This document shows, piece by piece, positions 37,437-54,185 of a stretch of 64,000 nucleotides of DNA; the stretch's first letter is position 1; every line of letters starts with the position of its first letter. The notes beneath the pieces were generated by a model. That model worked only from the letters and a program-made list of their open reading frames with translations, did not search any database and was not told the DNA's origin. The translations under genes and the position numbers were made by a program. The stretch covers positions 2,631,001-2,695,000 of the forward strand of contig NZ_JAEAGP010000001.1 in the NCBI RefSeq assembly GCF_015999305.1, written 5' to 3'. The stretch is from Erythrobacter sp. YJ-T3-07 (GTDB lineage Bacteria; Pseudomonadota; Alphaproteobacteria; Sphingomonadales; Sphingomonadaceae).

Positions 37437-38491
37437 GCCGGTTGCAGCCTGACGCTCTGCGGCAGTTCATTGGTGCGCGTGCGGTGGAAATACATGCCGG
37501 CAAAGGCAGCGCCCGCACCGGCCATTCCGCCGATGCGCTTCAGCAGACCGCCAATGCCGCCCTCGGCCTTGCCCGCATCGATCCGGTCTGCCGCGCGGCG
37601 CAGCCGGGCCATCTTGGCGCGGAAGGTGGGATCGTCCGTTTCCAGCTCCACCGGGAAGACCTGCCGCGCGATCTGGTTGCAGACCGAGAATACCTCGTAA
37701 TCATACTCGGTCGGGTCCACGCCCAGGGCCTCGTGGAACACGGGGCGGTTGTGATCGCGCACGAACATGGTCGCGTAGACCGACAGCAGGAAGAAGCGGA
37801 TCCACAGCTTGTTCTTGCCCTGCAGCAGCTTGGGGTCCGAGCGAAGGAGCATGGCAAAGGCCTCGCCATGGCGGAACTCGTCGTTGCACCACTCTTCGAA
37901 CCAGTCGAAGATCGGGTGGAACTTGTGCTGCGGGTTTGCGGCCAGATGCCGGTAGATCGTGATGTAGCGCGCGTAGCCGATCTTCTCCGACAGATAGACC
38001 GCGTAGAAAATGAACTTCGGTTTGAAGAAGGTGTATTTCTTGGTCTTGGTCAGGAAGCCCAGGTCGACGCCGATCCCGGCATCCTTCAGGCTCTCGTTGA
38101 TGAAGCCCGCGTGGCGGCTCTCGTCGCGCGCAAGCAGTTTGAACAGCTGCTTCACGTCCGGGTTCTTCGTCCGCTTGGCGATTTCGGCATAAAGCACGCA
38201 GCCCGAAAATTCCGAGGTCATCGAGCTGACGAGGAAGTCGGTGAACTCCTTGCGCAGCGCGGGCGGCAGGTTCTCGATCACGCCGGTGAAGCTGTCATTG
38301 TGCTTGAAATGCGTCTTGTTGGGATCGCCAATCATCTCCTCGATCAGCGCGTCCCACTCATCGCGTACCGGCGACACGTCGATCGCGTCGAGCGCGTCGA
38401 AATCGGTGGTGTAAAACCGCGGGGTCAGGATCGTGTCCTGCGTGGCGAGAGCCATCGCCTCTTCGCTGGTCATCGGCTTGTAGGCGTTCAT
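37430..38491 (-). CDS. acsF: Mg-protoporphyrin IX monomethyl ester oxidative cyclase (aerobic)
   Basis: Oxygen-dependent diiron cyclase that forms ring E of protochlorophyllide; 353 aa. Iron-binding ExxH motifs are seen in [10 protein letters not shown] and [10 protein letters not shown], with another carboxylate in TSEFSG. Its presence indicates pigment synthesis under oxygen, as expected in an aerobic anoxygenic phototroph; the oxygen-independent BchE is not in the window. It is embedded between the 95-residue protein and puhE with overlapping ends. Confidence 0.96.
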   Translation of the reverse strand: MNAYKPMTSEEAMALATQDTILTPRFYTTDFDALDAIDVSPVRDEWDALIEEMIGDPNKTHFKHNDSFTGVIENLPPALRKEFTDFLVSSMTSEFSGCVLYAEIAKRTKNPDVKQLFKLLARDESRHAGFINESLKDAGIGVDLGFLTKTKKYTFFKPKFIFYAVYLSEKIGYARYITIYRHLAANPQHKFHPIFDWFEEWCNDEFRHGEAFAMLLRSDPKLLQGKNKLWIRFFLLSVYATMFVRDHNRPVFHEALGVDPTEYDYEVFSVCNQIARQVFPVELETDDPTFRAKMARLRRAADRIDAGKAEGGIGGLLKRIGGMAGAGAAFAGMYFHRTRTNELPQSVRLQPAW

Positions 38492-38775
38492 TTGATCCTC
38501 CCGGCGTTGAAGCTAACCTCGTAGAGTTCTGCGAGGTCGAAATAGGCCGCGATACGGGTGAGGACGCGCATCACCGGCCCTGCCCGGGTCACGGTGGCGG
38601 TGCGCTCGAAAACCTCACGGCTGCCGAAGGGGATCGAGATCGGATCGCCCTGCACGCGAACCCGGTCGCCCGCTTCCATCGCGACCGTCTCGGGCAGTTC
38701 GACATGCGCGTGGAAATGCTCGGAGCTTTGCTCGACCAGGATGCGGCAGGGAGTCTCGAAGGTCTGGCGCGCCAT
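38488..38775 (-). CDS. Conserved small protein of unknown function (orf95)
   Basis: 95 residues, no membrane segment or signal, rich in beta-forming residues in the first 60 positions (e.g. [18 protein letters not shown]), then [18 protein letters not shown]. It overlaps puhC by one base (TAATG) and acsF by four (ATGA), so it is clearly translated with them. Its position between puhC and acsF suggests a role in assembly or in ring closure; I recognise no domain and name no function. Confidence 0.8.
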   Translation of the reverse strand: MARQTFETPCRILVEQSSEHFHAHVELPETVAMEAGDRVRVQGDPISIPFGSREVFERTATVTRAGPVMRVLTRIAAYFDLAELYEVSFNAGRIK

Positions 38776-39251
38776 TACGCGGCCTCCTCTGGCAGCAGGG
38801 CGGCGAACACCGCCCGGTTATCGTCACCGAAGCCACCCAGTTCGAGCGCGCGGCCGGTCGCGGGATCGCTCAGCGTGAGCGAGCCGTCGTCCCACCGCGT
38901 CAGGGTGAAGGGCGTGCGCGCGGAAATGCCCTGGCTGCGGCGGATATGGACGAGGCTGCGCACGGTGGAGCGGATGAAGCCGCCGGTGCCCGGCTCGACC
39001 CGCACGATCCGCTCGCCGGTCGTGCCGTCGTCGATCAGCACCGCACCGTCGGGTGCGTCGGCAAAGGTCAGGCTACGGATCGCGCTGGCCTGCGTACCCG
39101 CAGCGGCGCGCGACACATTAGGCACCGCATCGCGCTCGACCAGACCGAAGCTGGCGGACGCCGCCAGCGCGAGCGACATCGCGGCGATCGCGGCGATCAC
39201 CAGCAGCGGCGCCTTGGGAGAGGGTTCGGCGTGATCGTGATGCAGGCTCAT
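38775..39251 (-). CDS. puhC: Photosynthetic complex assembly protein PuhC
   Basis: 158-residue protein with one N-terminal membrane helix (LLVIAAIAAMSLALAASASFGL) and a periplasmic beta-rich domain containing TFADAPDGAVLIDD and GFIRSTVRSLVHIRRSQG. PuhC is needed for normal reaction centre-LH1 assembly in Rhodobacter. Overlaps puhB by four bases and orf95 by one. Confidence 0.9.
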   Translation of the reverse strand: MSLHHDHAEPSPKAPLLVIAAIAAMSLALAASASFGLVERDAVPNVSRAAAGTQASAIRSLTFADAPDGAVLIDDGTTGERIVRVEPGTGGFIRSTVRSLVHIRRSQGISARTPFTLTRWDDGSLTLSDPATGRALELGGFGDDNRAVFAALLPEEAA

Positions 39252-39886
39252 GCCAGCGCGCCTTCCATTGCGGGCTTGCGCGTCTGTGCAGGCCGCTCCT
39301 GCGCCTGACCGCGTTCGATCGCCTCATGCGCCGCGACCGCGCGGGCCAACCGCTCGGCGACATCGGTCGCCTCCGGCAGCGCGCGCAGCATCGGCTGCGG
39401 CTTGGCGAGGCGCCACGGGCGCGCATGCGGCCACAGCAGCAGGTAGCCGAGCGTGCGCTCTCCATTCGGCTCCAGCGCGATCTCCCCGAAGCCGTTGCCC
39501 CGCTCGCTCAGATGCGCGGCACCGATCTGCTTCAGCGGGATATTGACCGTCTTCTCGATCGCGATGCCGATATGCAGGATCACCCGCCGGTCGGTCAGGA
39601 TGTAGCGAGTTGTCCGCGCCGAGGCGAAGGCCGTCCCATAAAGGATGGCGAGCACCGCTGCGCCTGCGCCAAGCGTGGTCGCAATGCCGCCCGGTCCGCT
39701 GCCCATCAGCGCGGCGATCAGGGCAAGCAGCGCGAAATAGCCTGCGACCAGCGGAGTGTGGAACGCGCTGCGGGCAAGCACCATGGGATCGGGCCGACCC
39801 TGCCATAGCACCGCCTCGTCCGCCTGCGGATGCCACAGCACGTCGATCTGCGTCGGACTGAGCGAAGGAGATTTGCGTGCCGTCAC
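39248..39886 (-). CDS. puhB: Photosynthetic complex assembly protein PuhB
   Basis: 212-residue membrane protein with two hydrophobic hairpins (about residues 47-95) and a PH-like domain with the characteristic RTTRYILTDRRVILHIG followed by KTVNIPLKQI. PuhB acts as a reaction centre assembly factor in Rhodobacter. Four-base overlaps join it to puhA upstream and puhC downstream. Confidence 0.92.
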   Translation of the reverse strand: MTARKSPSLSPTQIDVLWHPQADEAVLWQGRPDPMVLARSAFHTPLVAGYFALLALIAALMGSGPGGIATTLGAGAAVLAILYGTAFASARTTRYILTDRRVILHIGIAIEKTVNIPLKQIGAAHLSERGNGFGEIALEPNGERTLGYLLLWPHARPWRLAKPQPMLRALPEATDVAERLARAVAAHEAIERGQAQERPAQTRKPAMEGALA

Positions 39887-40656
39887 AACGCAGGCTCCTG
39901 CCGCTCGGGCGTAGCGTAGAGATAGCCGCCGCCGAAATAGGCGACGATCCGCTCTTCCTCATAGAAGGTGATCTGGTCCGGCGCTGCGGGAACGGGCGCG
40001 CCCGCGAACTGCTCGGCAGTCAGCGCGTCGATCACGATCCTGCCCTGCCGTCCGCGCACCAGCGCCATCGCCATTGGTGCGAGCACGGTCCTGCCCATGC
40101 CGAGGTCGACCGTGAGGTAACGGATCACGTGCTCGGCGCGGTCGATCCACACTTCGCTGACCGTACCTGCGACCTTCCCGTCCGCCCCGATCACGCTCAT
40201 CCCGATCGGATTGGGATCGCGCGCGGCGATGGCGATGTGTGCGTCGAGGCTCAGCGGCACGATCCGCGGGCGACCATCCGCCGCCAGATCGGGCAGATCC
40301 TTGCGGTTCGCCCACGCTGCCGGGCCGAGGCCGTCGACCAGCGGATTGCCGGTCGGGATGTAGGGCGCGCCGGAAGCGGCAAAGCTGCGCACTGCGGCCA
40401 CGTCGAAGCTGTCACGCCCCCCGGTGGGGGTGGTCACCGCGCCGCGTCCATGGGGCAGAATGAAGGTCTTGGGGCTCGCCTGGCTCAGCGCGCCGCCGGG
40501 CGATTCCACCAGGCCAGTGCTCTCGTCCTCCAGCGGATATCCCTCGCGCCGGTCTTCGCGCCGCAGGTAGAAGATCAGGCCGATGAAGAACAGCACGAAG
40601 GCCAGAAATACCAGCTCCGCGATGTCGATCGAACCCACGATGGTCGGGTCGCTCAT
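39883..40656 (-). CDS. puhA: Reaction centre H subunit
   Basis: 257-residue H chain: one N-terminal membrane helix (IAELVFLAFVLFFIGLIFYL) and a cytoplasmic beta-barrel domain. Typical pieces are REDRREGYPL after the helix, PTGNPLVDGLGPAAWANR and EVWIDRAEHVIRYL. H caps the L/M pair and shapes proton delivery to QB. ATG 40656 is used because AAGGAG lies upstream; a long in-frame extension to 40956 overlaps lhaA and is rejected. Confidence 0.96.
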   Translation of the reverse strand: MSDPTIVGSIDIAELVFLAFVLFFIGLIFYLRREDRREGYPLEDESTGLVESPGGALSQASPKTFILPHGRGAVTTPTGGRDSFDVAAVRSFAASGAPYIPTGNPLVDGLGPAAWANRKDLPDLAADGRPRIVPLSLDAHIAIAARDPNPIGMSVIGADGKVAGTVSEVWIDRAEHVIRYLTVDLGMGRTVLAPMAMALVRGRQGRIVIDALTAEQFAGAPVPAAPDQITFYEEERIVAYFGGGYLYATPERQEPAL

Positions 40657-40678
40657 TGGGATTCTCCTTGGGTGGCCA

Positions 40679-42102
40679 TCATGTCGGGAACTCGCACAGG
40701 CCGAAGGGGCCCGCGATGGGCTGCGGGCTATCGGCGCGACGCCGCGCGACAAGCGGGCCGAGCGCCACGAGCGCGGCCAGCAAGAGCATGATTTCGATGA
40801 TATAGACCCCGGCATAACCGGCAGCGGGCGTGTTGAGCGCGCCCGATAATCCGCCAGCAGAGGCGGTGTGCGACAGCGCATCGCGCAAGCCCCCGCCGAT
40901 CGCGATCGCAAGGCCCGCACAGCTCGCCTGCACCGCGCCCCATGCGCCCAGCGCAAGACCAGCCCCCTCGCCCCGCGCGCGGATCATGGTTTCGGTCAAC
41001 GTACCGACCGAAAACAGGCCGAGGCCAAGACCGATCGCCAGAGCTCCAGCATAGAGCAGCAGGATCGAGGCAAAAGGCGCGGCGAACAGAACCAGCAGGA
41101 ACGCAGCGATCCCGGCGACGAGGCCAGTGCCTGCCAGCCGCAGCGGGTCCCCTCCATGCGACAGGCTGCGCCCGGCAAGGCAGAAACCCGCCAGCGCGCC
41201 CGCCGCCCACGCGCCGGTCAGCATCGTCGTGCTGCCCACCGACAGGCCCAGAATCTCGCCCCCATAGGGCTCCAGCAGCGCATCCTGCATCGCGAAGGCC
41301 GCCGCACCGATGCCGATCGCGGCAAGCAGGCGCGCGGTGCGCTCCTCGGCAACGAATGAGCGCCACAGCGTCGTAAAGCTCGGCCCTTCCGGGTCGCTGG
41401 GCATGCGCGAGGAGCCGCGCGGCTCCTGCTTCCACAGCGCCACCAGATTGAGCACCAGCGTCAGCGCGGCAGCACCCTGAATCACCTGTACCAGCCGGGT
41501 GGGCGAGAAATCGACCAGCAGCGATCCTATCGCAAGCGCGGCCAGCATCGTGCCCGCAAGCAGCATCACGTACAGCAGCGCGACCGCGCGCGGGCGCTTG
41601 TCCTGCGGGGCAAGATCGGTCGCCAGTGCCAGCCCGGCGGTCTGCGTGGTGTGCAGCCCCAGCCCGGTGAGCAGGAAGGCGATGGCGCTGAAGGCGATCC
41701 CCAGCCGGACATGATCGGGGTCGGACATCAGCAGCAGCGCGAAAGGCATGATCGCCAGCCCGCCGAACTGCATCAGCGTCCCCAGCCAGATATAGGGCAC
41801 CCGCCGCCAGCCGAGCACAGAACGGTGCGTGTCCGACTTGTGGCCGATCAGAGCGCGCAGGGGTGCCACCAGCAGGGGGATCGCGATGATCGTGGCGACC
41901 AGCCCGGCGGGGATCGACAGCTCGACGATCATCACCCGGTTGAGCGTGCCGGTCAGCAGCACCGCTGCCATCCCCACGCTCACCTGAAACAGCGCCAGCC
42001 GCAACAGACGCGACAGCGGCAGCTCCGCACTCGCCGCATCGGCGAAGGGCAGCCACGCCGTGGCCACCTGCATCCATTTTGCAGCAAGAGGCGCGCTCTG
42101 GC

Positions 42103-42106
<4 letters not shown>
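40679..42106 (-). CDS. lhaA: LhaA, LH1 assembly transporter-like protein (PucC/BCD family)
   Basis: 475-residue major-facilitator type protein with 12 membrane helices. Family marks are TGTLNRVMIVELSIP, the RVPYIWLGTL loop and GAWGAVQASCAGL. LhaA is needed for LH1 assembly, possibly delivering bacteriochlorophyll. It overlaps bchM by four bases and is 22 bases before puhA, which has its own strong ribosome-binding site. Confidence 0.93.
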
Positions 42107-47254
<5,148 letters not shown>

Positions 47255-47265
<11 letters not shown>

Positions 47266-48850
47266 AATGCGCCTTCGCGTCGTACAGCGTTTCGAGGTCG
47301 ATCGCGGCGCGGCCGTGTTCGCTCGCGAAATTCTCCGTGTTCCGCTTCGCCTTCCCGCGGACGAAGAAGGGGATCTTCCTCAGCTCGGCTTCGGCCTCAG
47401 CGGTCCAGAGCGGATCTTCATCGTCACCCCGGACTTGTTCCGGGGTCCAGTCCTCCTCCTGGTTTGCCGTGGCTGTTGGAGCACTGGATGCTGAAACGAG
47501 TTCAGCATGACGAGAAGGCGAATGAGCGGCCAGGTGCGAGGCCCCCGCATCGTCGGAGAACTCGAAGTCCTCGCGGAACATGGTCAGCAGGTGCTCTTCC
47601 AGTCCCATCACCAGCGGGTGCACCCAAGTATCGAACAGCACGTTCGCGCCTTCGAAGCCCATCTGGGGGCTGTGGCGCGCGGGGAAGTCCTGCACGTGCA
47701 CCGGGGCGGAGATCACCGCGCAGGGGACGCCCTGCCGCTTGGCAATGTGGCGCTCCATCTGCGTGCCCAGCACCAGCTCGGGCGAGGCGGCGGCGATCGC
47801 GTCTTCGACCTCCAGATGATCGTCGGTAATCAGCGGTTCGACGCCATAGAGCTTTGCCGCATCGCGTATCTCGCGGGCGAATTCGCGGTTGTAGCAGCCG
47901 AGCCCGACCACTTCGAATCCAAGCTCTTCCTTCGCGACCCGCGCAGCCGCAACCGCATGGGTGGCATCGCCGAACACGAACACGCGCTTGCCCGTCAGAT
48001 AGGTCGAGTCGACCGAACGGCTCCACCACGGCATGCGCGACTCGCCGTCTTGCAGAGCAGGCGCGGGATCGACTTCGGCGAGCGCGGCGACTTCTGCGAT
48101 GAACTCACGCGTCGCGCCGACGCCGATAGGAATGGTCTTGCTGCGCGGCTGCTTGAACTCGCGCTCCAGCCAGCGGGCCGCGCTGTCGCCGATTTCCGGA
48201 TAGAGCACGATGTTGAAGTCCGCCGCACCGATCCGGGCAATGTCGACAGGCGCAGCGCCCAGCGGCGCAACGCAGTTCACGTCGATGCCGAGCCGGTCGA
48301 GGATGCCCCGCACTTCGCGCACATCGTCGCGGTGGCGGAAGCCGAGCGCTGCGGGGCCGAGGATGTTGACCAGCGGCTTGCGGCCATCACGCGGCGCGGG
48401 GCGCACATCGCGGTCCACCAGATGACGCACGATCTGGTAGAAGGTCTCGCCCGCGCCCCAGTTTTCCTTGCGCGAATAGCTCGGCAGTTCGAGCGGGACG
48501 ACCGGGCACGGCAGGCGCATCGCCTCGGCCATCCCGGCGGGATCGTCCTGGATCAGTTCGGCAGTGCATGACGATCCGACCAGCATTACCTGCGGGTCGA
48601 ACCGCGCATAGGCATCGCGCGCCGCGCGCTGGAACAGGTCGGCGGTATCCTTGCCCAGATCGCGCGCCTGGAAGGTGGTGTAGGTCACCGGCGGGCGGGC
48701 ACCCCGCCGCTCGATCATCGTGAACAGCAGGTCGGCATAGGTGTCGCCCTGCGGCGCGTGGAGCAGGTAGTGGACGCCGCGCATGGCTGTCGCGATCCGC
48801 ATCGCGCCGACATGGGGAGGCCCCTCATAGGTCCAGACCGACAGCTGCAC
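47255..48850 (-). CDS. bchB: Dark protochlorophyllide reductase, B subunit (with in-frame repeat)
   Basis: 531-residue subunit of the light-independent reductase. GTG 48850 is chosen: it starts [17 protein letters not shown], the family N-terminus, and puts the cluster-ligand aspartate at D36, its number in Rhodobacter BchB; it begins two bases after the bchN stop. The C-terminal part ending [11 protein letters not shown] is intact. Residues about 446-477 are encoded by a palindromic repeat element inserted in frame in the linker between the catalytic domain and the conserved C-terminal domain. All other conserved regions are preserved, so it is expected to be functional. Confidence 0.95.
47421..47513 (-). 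repeat. 93-bp palindromic repeat inserted within bchB
   Basis: Two hairpins separated by ~43 bases: CCCCGGA-CTTGT-TCCGGGG (47427-47445) and TGCTGAA-ACGAG-TTCAGCA (47489-47507), bounded by a terminal inverted hexamer TCGTCA / TGACGA. Its length is a multiple of three and the frame has no stop. The encoded residues ([19 protein letters not shown]) have the look of the translated dispersed repeats found in many alphaproteobacterial genomes. Confidence 0.88.
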
Positions 48851-48852
48851 CG

Positions 48853-50758
<1,906 letters not shown>

Positions 50759-50898
50759 ACAAGTAAGTTGGACAGCTGAGAATTTGCGCTTCTTCAACTT
50801 CAGGCGTACGCTTCTCTCAGCCCGGGCCGAGTGGCACTCGCAAATGCAAGCCCGAGTCGACGCACTCCGCGCCGCTAACAGACTGGGGAGAGTCTGAA

Positions 50899-51765
50899 AT
50901 GGCATCGGTATTTGGCAAGGGTTCCACCGCCTTCCGCAGCATCATCCCGAGCCCCCGGGGCGCGCGACGACGAGCGGAACAGGCCCACACCAGAGATCTG
51001 GTGGAGATCGTCGAACATCAGATGATCCCCCGGCTCATGCTCGCGCATTCGCGCGAACGCCCGGCAACGATCGTCGATGAGCGCGCTCCGATCACCCCCG
51101 ACGATGCAGAAAGCTTCGCGGTCAATCTGCTGGAATGGGAGGCCGACCGCGCTCTGCTCGAAGTGGAAGCGCTGATGAGCGCCGGGCAGGATATCCGCTC
51201 CATCTTCCTCGACCTGCTCGCCCCCGCCGCCCGCAGGCTGGGAGTGTTGTGGGAAGAGGACGAATGCGATTTCGTCGAGGTGACCATGGGCCTGTGGCGC
51301 CTGCAGGAGGTGATGCGTGAAATCGCCTCGCGCAGCGCACCGGTCGAGCGTGCGTTGCATACTCCTGCCAGGGCGCTGTTCTCTGCCATCCCCGGCGACC
51401 AACACGGATTCGGCGCGCTGATGATCGATGAAGTCTTCGCCCGCGCAGGCTGGGAAAGCGAAGCGCTGATCGATCCGCAGCGGCGCGAGTTGCTTTCCGT
51501 GATTTCTCAGAAATCCTTCGATCTCGTGGGATTGACCATAACAAATGATTGCCCTAGCTCCGCGCTCCAATCCCTGATCCGGGCGATCCGCACGGTTTCG
51601 TCCAATCCACAGACCTGCATCATGATCGGTGGGCGGATGGTCAACGCCAATCCGAACATCGCAGACGAGGTTGGCGCAGATGGTACGGCGAACGATGCCT
51701 TCGCGGCACTCGAACTCGCCGAACAGATGGTCGCGAAGACAGGACTAGTCCTTAACCCCACTTGA
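50899..51765 (+). CDS. ppaA: PpaA/AerR-type B12-binding photosynthesis regulator
   Basis: 288-residue regulator with a helical N-terminal region and a cobalamin-binding domain: AGQDIRSIFLDLLAPAARRLG, then GDQHGFGALMIDEVFARAGW with the conserved His that ligates cobalamin, and LVGLTITNDC. AerR/PpaA proteins act as antirepressors of CrtJ/PpsR, using B12 to sense light. Its place right before ppsR fits. Start ATG 50899 has GGGGAGAG upstream. Confidence 0.92.
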   Translation: MASVFGKGSTAFRSIIPSPRGARRRAEQAHTRDLVEIVEHQMIPRLMLAHSRERPATIVDERAPITPDDAESFAVNLLEWEADRALLEVEALMSAGQDIRSIFLDLLAPAARRLGVLWEEDECDFVEVTMGLWRLQEVMREIASRSAPVERALHTPARALFSAIPGDQHGFGALMIDEVFARAGWESEALIDPQRRELLSVISQKSFDLVGLTITNDCPSSALQSLIRAIRTVSSNPQTCIMIGGRMVNANPNIADEVGADGTANDAFAALELAEQMVAKTGLVLNPT

Positions 51766-51783
51766 TGAGGGGGCGAGTACCAG

Positions 51784-53214
51784 ATGCTGACCAAGAAGCA
51801 CCGCTCCATAGCGGATCGCAAATTCGGCAATCACGCCGAGCACTTTGGTGCGCTCGACGCGGATTCCGCCCAGCGCCTGGCCCTTGCGGCGGGCGATATC
51901 GCGCTCGTGCTCGACGATACCGGGCATATCCTCGATCTTTCGGTGGACGAGCGGGAGTTTCCCGATCTGGTCGAGTGGGTCGGAACCAACTGGCTCGAAA
52001 CGGTGACCATCGAAAGCCGCCCCAAGGTCATGGAAATGCTCGCCGCCGCGCGCAAGGGCGAGGCCGGCCGTTGGCGGCAGGTCAACCACCCGACCAGCCA
52101 GGGCGATGTGCCGGTGCGCTATGCCCTCGTCCGCCTCAGCGAAGGGCGGCACCTCGCGCTGGGCCGCGATCTGCGCGATGCAGCCCGCACCCAGCAACGC
52201 CTGTTACAGGTGCAGCAGGCCTTGGAGCGCGACTATATGCGCATGCGTCAGCTCGAAGCGCGCTATCGCATGCTGTTCGACCGCTCGCGCGAGGCGGTGC
52301 TGATCGTCGAGGCGGACAGCCACCGCATCCGCGAGGCGAACCCGGCAGCCTACAAGCTCGCCGGAGTGCGCCCCGACACCCTGCAGGGCAAGAAGCTGGA
52401 GGGGCTGTTTCACAGCGGCTCGCGCGATCGGTTGGCGAACCAACTGGGCTCCGCCCTTGGCGCGGATGCCGCCGCGCCGATCCCCGTCAGGCTCGCCAAG
52501 GGAAGCCGCGAAGCCGTGGTTACCGCGACCGGGTTCAGCCAGAGTCGCCGCCAATATCTGCTGCTGATCGTCAACCCGACGGACGAAAGCGCGCCTTCGG
52601 ACGACCACGCCCTCGCGTCGGTGATCGAGGGAATGCCCGACGCCTTCGTCGTCGCCGACGAAGACATGCGGATCCTGCGCGCCAACGCGGCCTTCGTAGA
52701 GCTGGTCGACGCCGCGAGCGAGGAGCAACTGCACGGCCGCTCGCTCTCGCGCCTCATCGGTCGCCCCGGGATCGATCTGGACCTGATCGCGGGGCAGATG
52801 GAGAAGGAAGGCGTCGCCCGCAACGTATCGAGCGTCGTGCGCACGCTGAGCGGGACGGCGGAAGAGCCGGTCGAGATTTCCTCCGTCGCGACCGGCACGG
52901 AAAAAGACGGCGAACCGCGCCATTTCGGGTTCGTGATCCGGCCGATCGGCCGCCGCCTGCGCGATGTCAGCGGAGCGGGAGAGGAACTGCCCCGCTCGGT
53001 CGAGGAACTGACCGATCTGGTCGGACGCATGCCGCTGAAGGACATCGTGCGCGAAAGCACCGACCTGATCGAACGCCTGTGTATCGAGGCGGCGCTGCTC
53101 TACACTTCGGACAACCGCGCCTCTGCCGCTGAAATTCTCGGCCTCAGCCGGCAGAGCCTCTATTCCAAGCTCAACCGCTATGGCCTCGGCAAGCAGGGCG
53201 AAGAAACCAGGTAG
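51784..53214 (+). CDS. ppsR: PpsR/CrtJ transcriptional regulator
   Basis: 476-residue repressor of aerobic photosynthesis gene expression. Domain order: N-terminal PAS-like region (about 25-135), a Q-rich linker helix (TQQRLLQVQQALERDY), two PAS domains (about 155-265 and 280-395) and a Fis-type helix-turn-helix (NRASAAEILGLSRQSLYSKL). The only cysteine is C433 (IERLCIEAAL), equivalent to the HTH-proximal cysteine; the second cysteine used for an intramolecular disulfide in Rhodobacter is missing. Confidence 0.96.
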   Translation: MLTKKHRSIADRKFGNHAEHFGALDADSAQRLALAAGDIALVLDDTGHILDLSVDEREFPDLVEWVGTNWLETVTIESRPKVMEMLAAARKGEAGRWRQVNHPTSQGDVPVRYALVRLSEGRHLALGRDLRDAARTQQRLLQVQQALERDYMRMRQLEARYRMLFDRSREAVLIVEADSHRIREANPAAYKLAGVRPDTLQGKKLEGLFHSGSRDRLANQLGSALGADAAAPIPVRLAKGSREAVVTATGFSQSRRQYLLLIVNPTDESAPSDDHALASVIEGMPDAFVVADEDMRILRANAAFVELVDAASEEQLHGRSLSRLIGRPGIDLDLIAGQMEKEGVARNVSSVVRTLSGTAEEPVEISSVATGTEKDGEPRHFGFVIRPIGRRLRDVSGAGEELPRSVEELTDLVGRMPLKDIVRESTDLIERLCIEAALLYTSDNRASAAEILGLSRQSLYSKLNRYGLGKQGEETR

Positions 53215-53234
53215 CCTTTGGCTGACAGATTGAC

Positions 53235-53275
53235 TGTCAAAATGGTTTGACGGGTGCTGTACCGAGGCATACGCT
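53235..53275 (+). promoter_or_regulatory. bchG promoter with PpsR-like box
   Basis: TGTCA-N8-TGACG at 53235-53252 is the same near-consensus PpsR site as upstream of bchF. It overlaps TTGACG (53247-53252), which is followed 17 bases later by TACGCT (53270-53275). A further inverted pair TGACA/TGTCA (53223-53239) adjoins it. The putative -10 is only seven bases from the bchG ATG. Confidence 0.5.
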
Positions 53276-53282
53276 GCCTGGC

Positions 53283-54185
53283 ATGGAACGTTCGGCGCTC
53301 CCTCTAAAAACGTCTCCGCCGCCTGCGGCTCGCGATGTCCTTGCGCTGCTCAAACCGATAACCTGGTTCCCCCCGATGTGGGCCTTCGCGGTCGGAGTCG
53401 TTTCCTCCGGCGCGGCCATCGATGGGCGCTGGCTGCTGGTCGCCGGTGGCGTGCTGCTGGCCGGGCCGATGGTGTGCGGCACCAGTCAGGCGGTGAACGA
53501 CTGGTTCGACCGGCATGTGGACGCGATCAACGAACCCGACCGCCCGATTCCCTCGGGCCGGATCGCCGGCCGCTGGGGCCTGTTCATCGCCATCGCCGGC
53601 ACGCTTCTCTCGCTCGCACTCGCGGCGGCGCTGGGCCCGCTGGTGCTGGGTGCAGCGGTGATCGGGCTCGCACTGGCCTGGGCCTACAGCGCCCCGCCCT
53701 TCCGCCTGAAGTCGAGCGGCTGGTGGGGCCCCGCTGTCGTCGGCCTGACCTATGAAGGGCTGAGCTGGTTTACCGGGGCGACGGTGATGCTGGGCACGAT
53801 GCCCTCCGCATCGGTCCTCACCGTGCTGCTGCTCTATTCGCTGGGCGCGCACGGGATCATGACGCTCAACGATTTCAAGGCGGTCGAGGGTGACCGGGCA
53901 ACCGGGCTGCGGTCGCTCCCCGTCGTGCTCGGCGTGCGCCGTGCGAGCCTGCTCGCTTGTGCCACGATGGCAGGCGCGCAGGCGATCGTGGTCGCGCTGC
54001 TGCTTGCCTCGGGATTGAACCTGTCCGCGGTGATCGTCGCGGCGCTGCTGATCGGGCAGTTCGCCCTGATGCCGAAGCTGCTGCGCAATCCGGCGAAGAA
54101 TGCCCCGTGGTACGGCGCCACCGGGGTAACGCTCTACGTCCTCGGAATGCTCGCCGCCGGGCTTGGGCTGGGGGGCTATATCTGA
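53283..54185 (+). CDS. bchG: Bacteriochlorophyll synthase
   Basis: UbiA-type prenyltransferase of 300 aa that esterifies bacteriochlorophyllide a with geranylgeranyl diphosphate. The substrate-binding motif NDWFDRHVDAINEPDRPIPSG and the segment YSAPPFRLK are present, with about eight or nine membrane helices. No ribosome-binding site is near the ATG; GAGG is 15 bases away. Its stop shares one base with the next start. Confidence 0.96.
   Translation: MERSALPLKTSPPPAARDVLALLKPITWFPPMWAFAVGVVSSGAAIDGRWLLVAGGVLLAGPMVCGTSQAVNDWFDRHVDAINEPDRPIPSGRIAGRWGLFIAIAGTLLSLALAAALGPLVLGAAVIGLALAWAYSAPPFRLKSSGWWGPAVVGLTYEGLSWFTGATVMLGTMPSASVLTVLLLYSLGAHGIMTLNDFKAVEGDRATGLRSLPVVLGVRRASLLACATMAGAQAIVVALLLASGLNLSAVIVAALLIGQFALMPKLLRNPAKNAPWYGATGVTLYVLGMLAAGLGLGGYI

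Noticed and set aside
40657..40956. N-terminal extension of puhA
   Set aside because: Open frame overlaps lhaA, lacks similarity to H subunits, and a strong ribosome-binding site marks ATG 40656.
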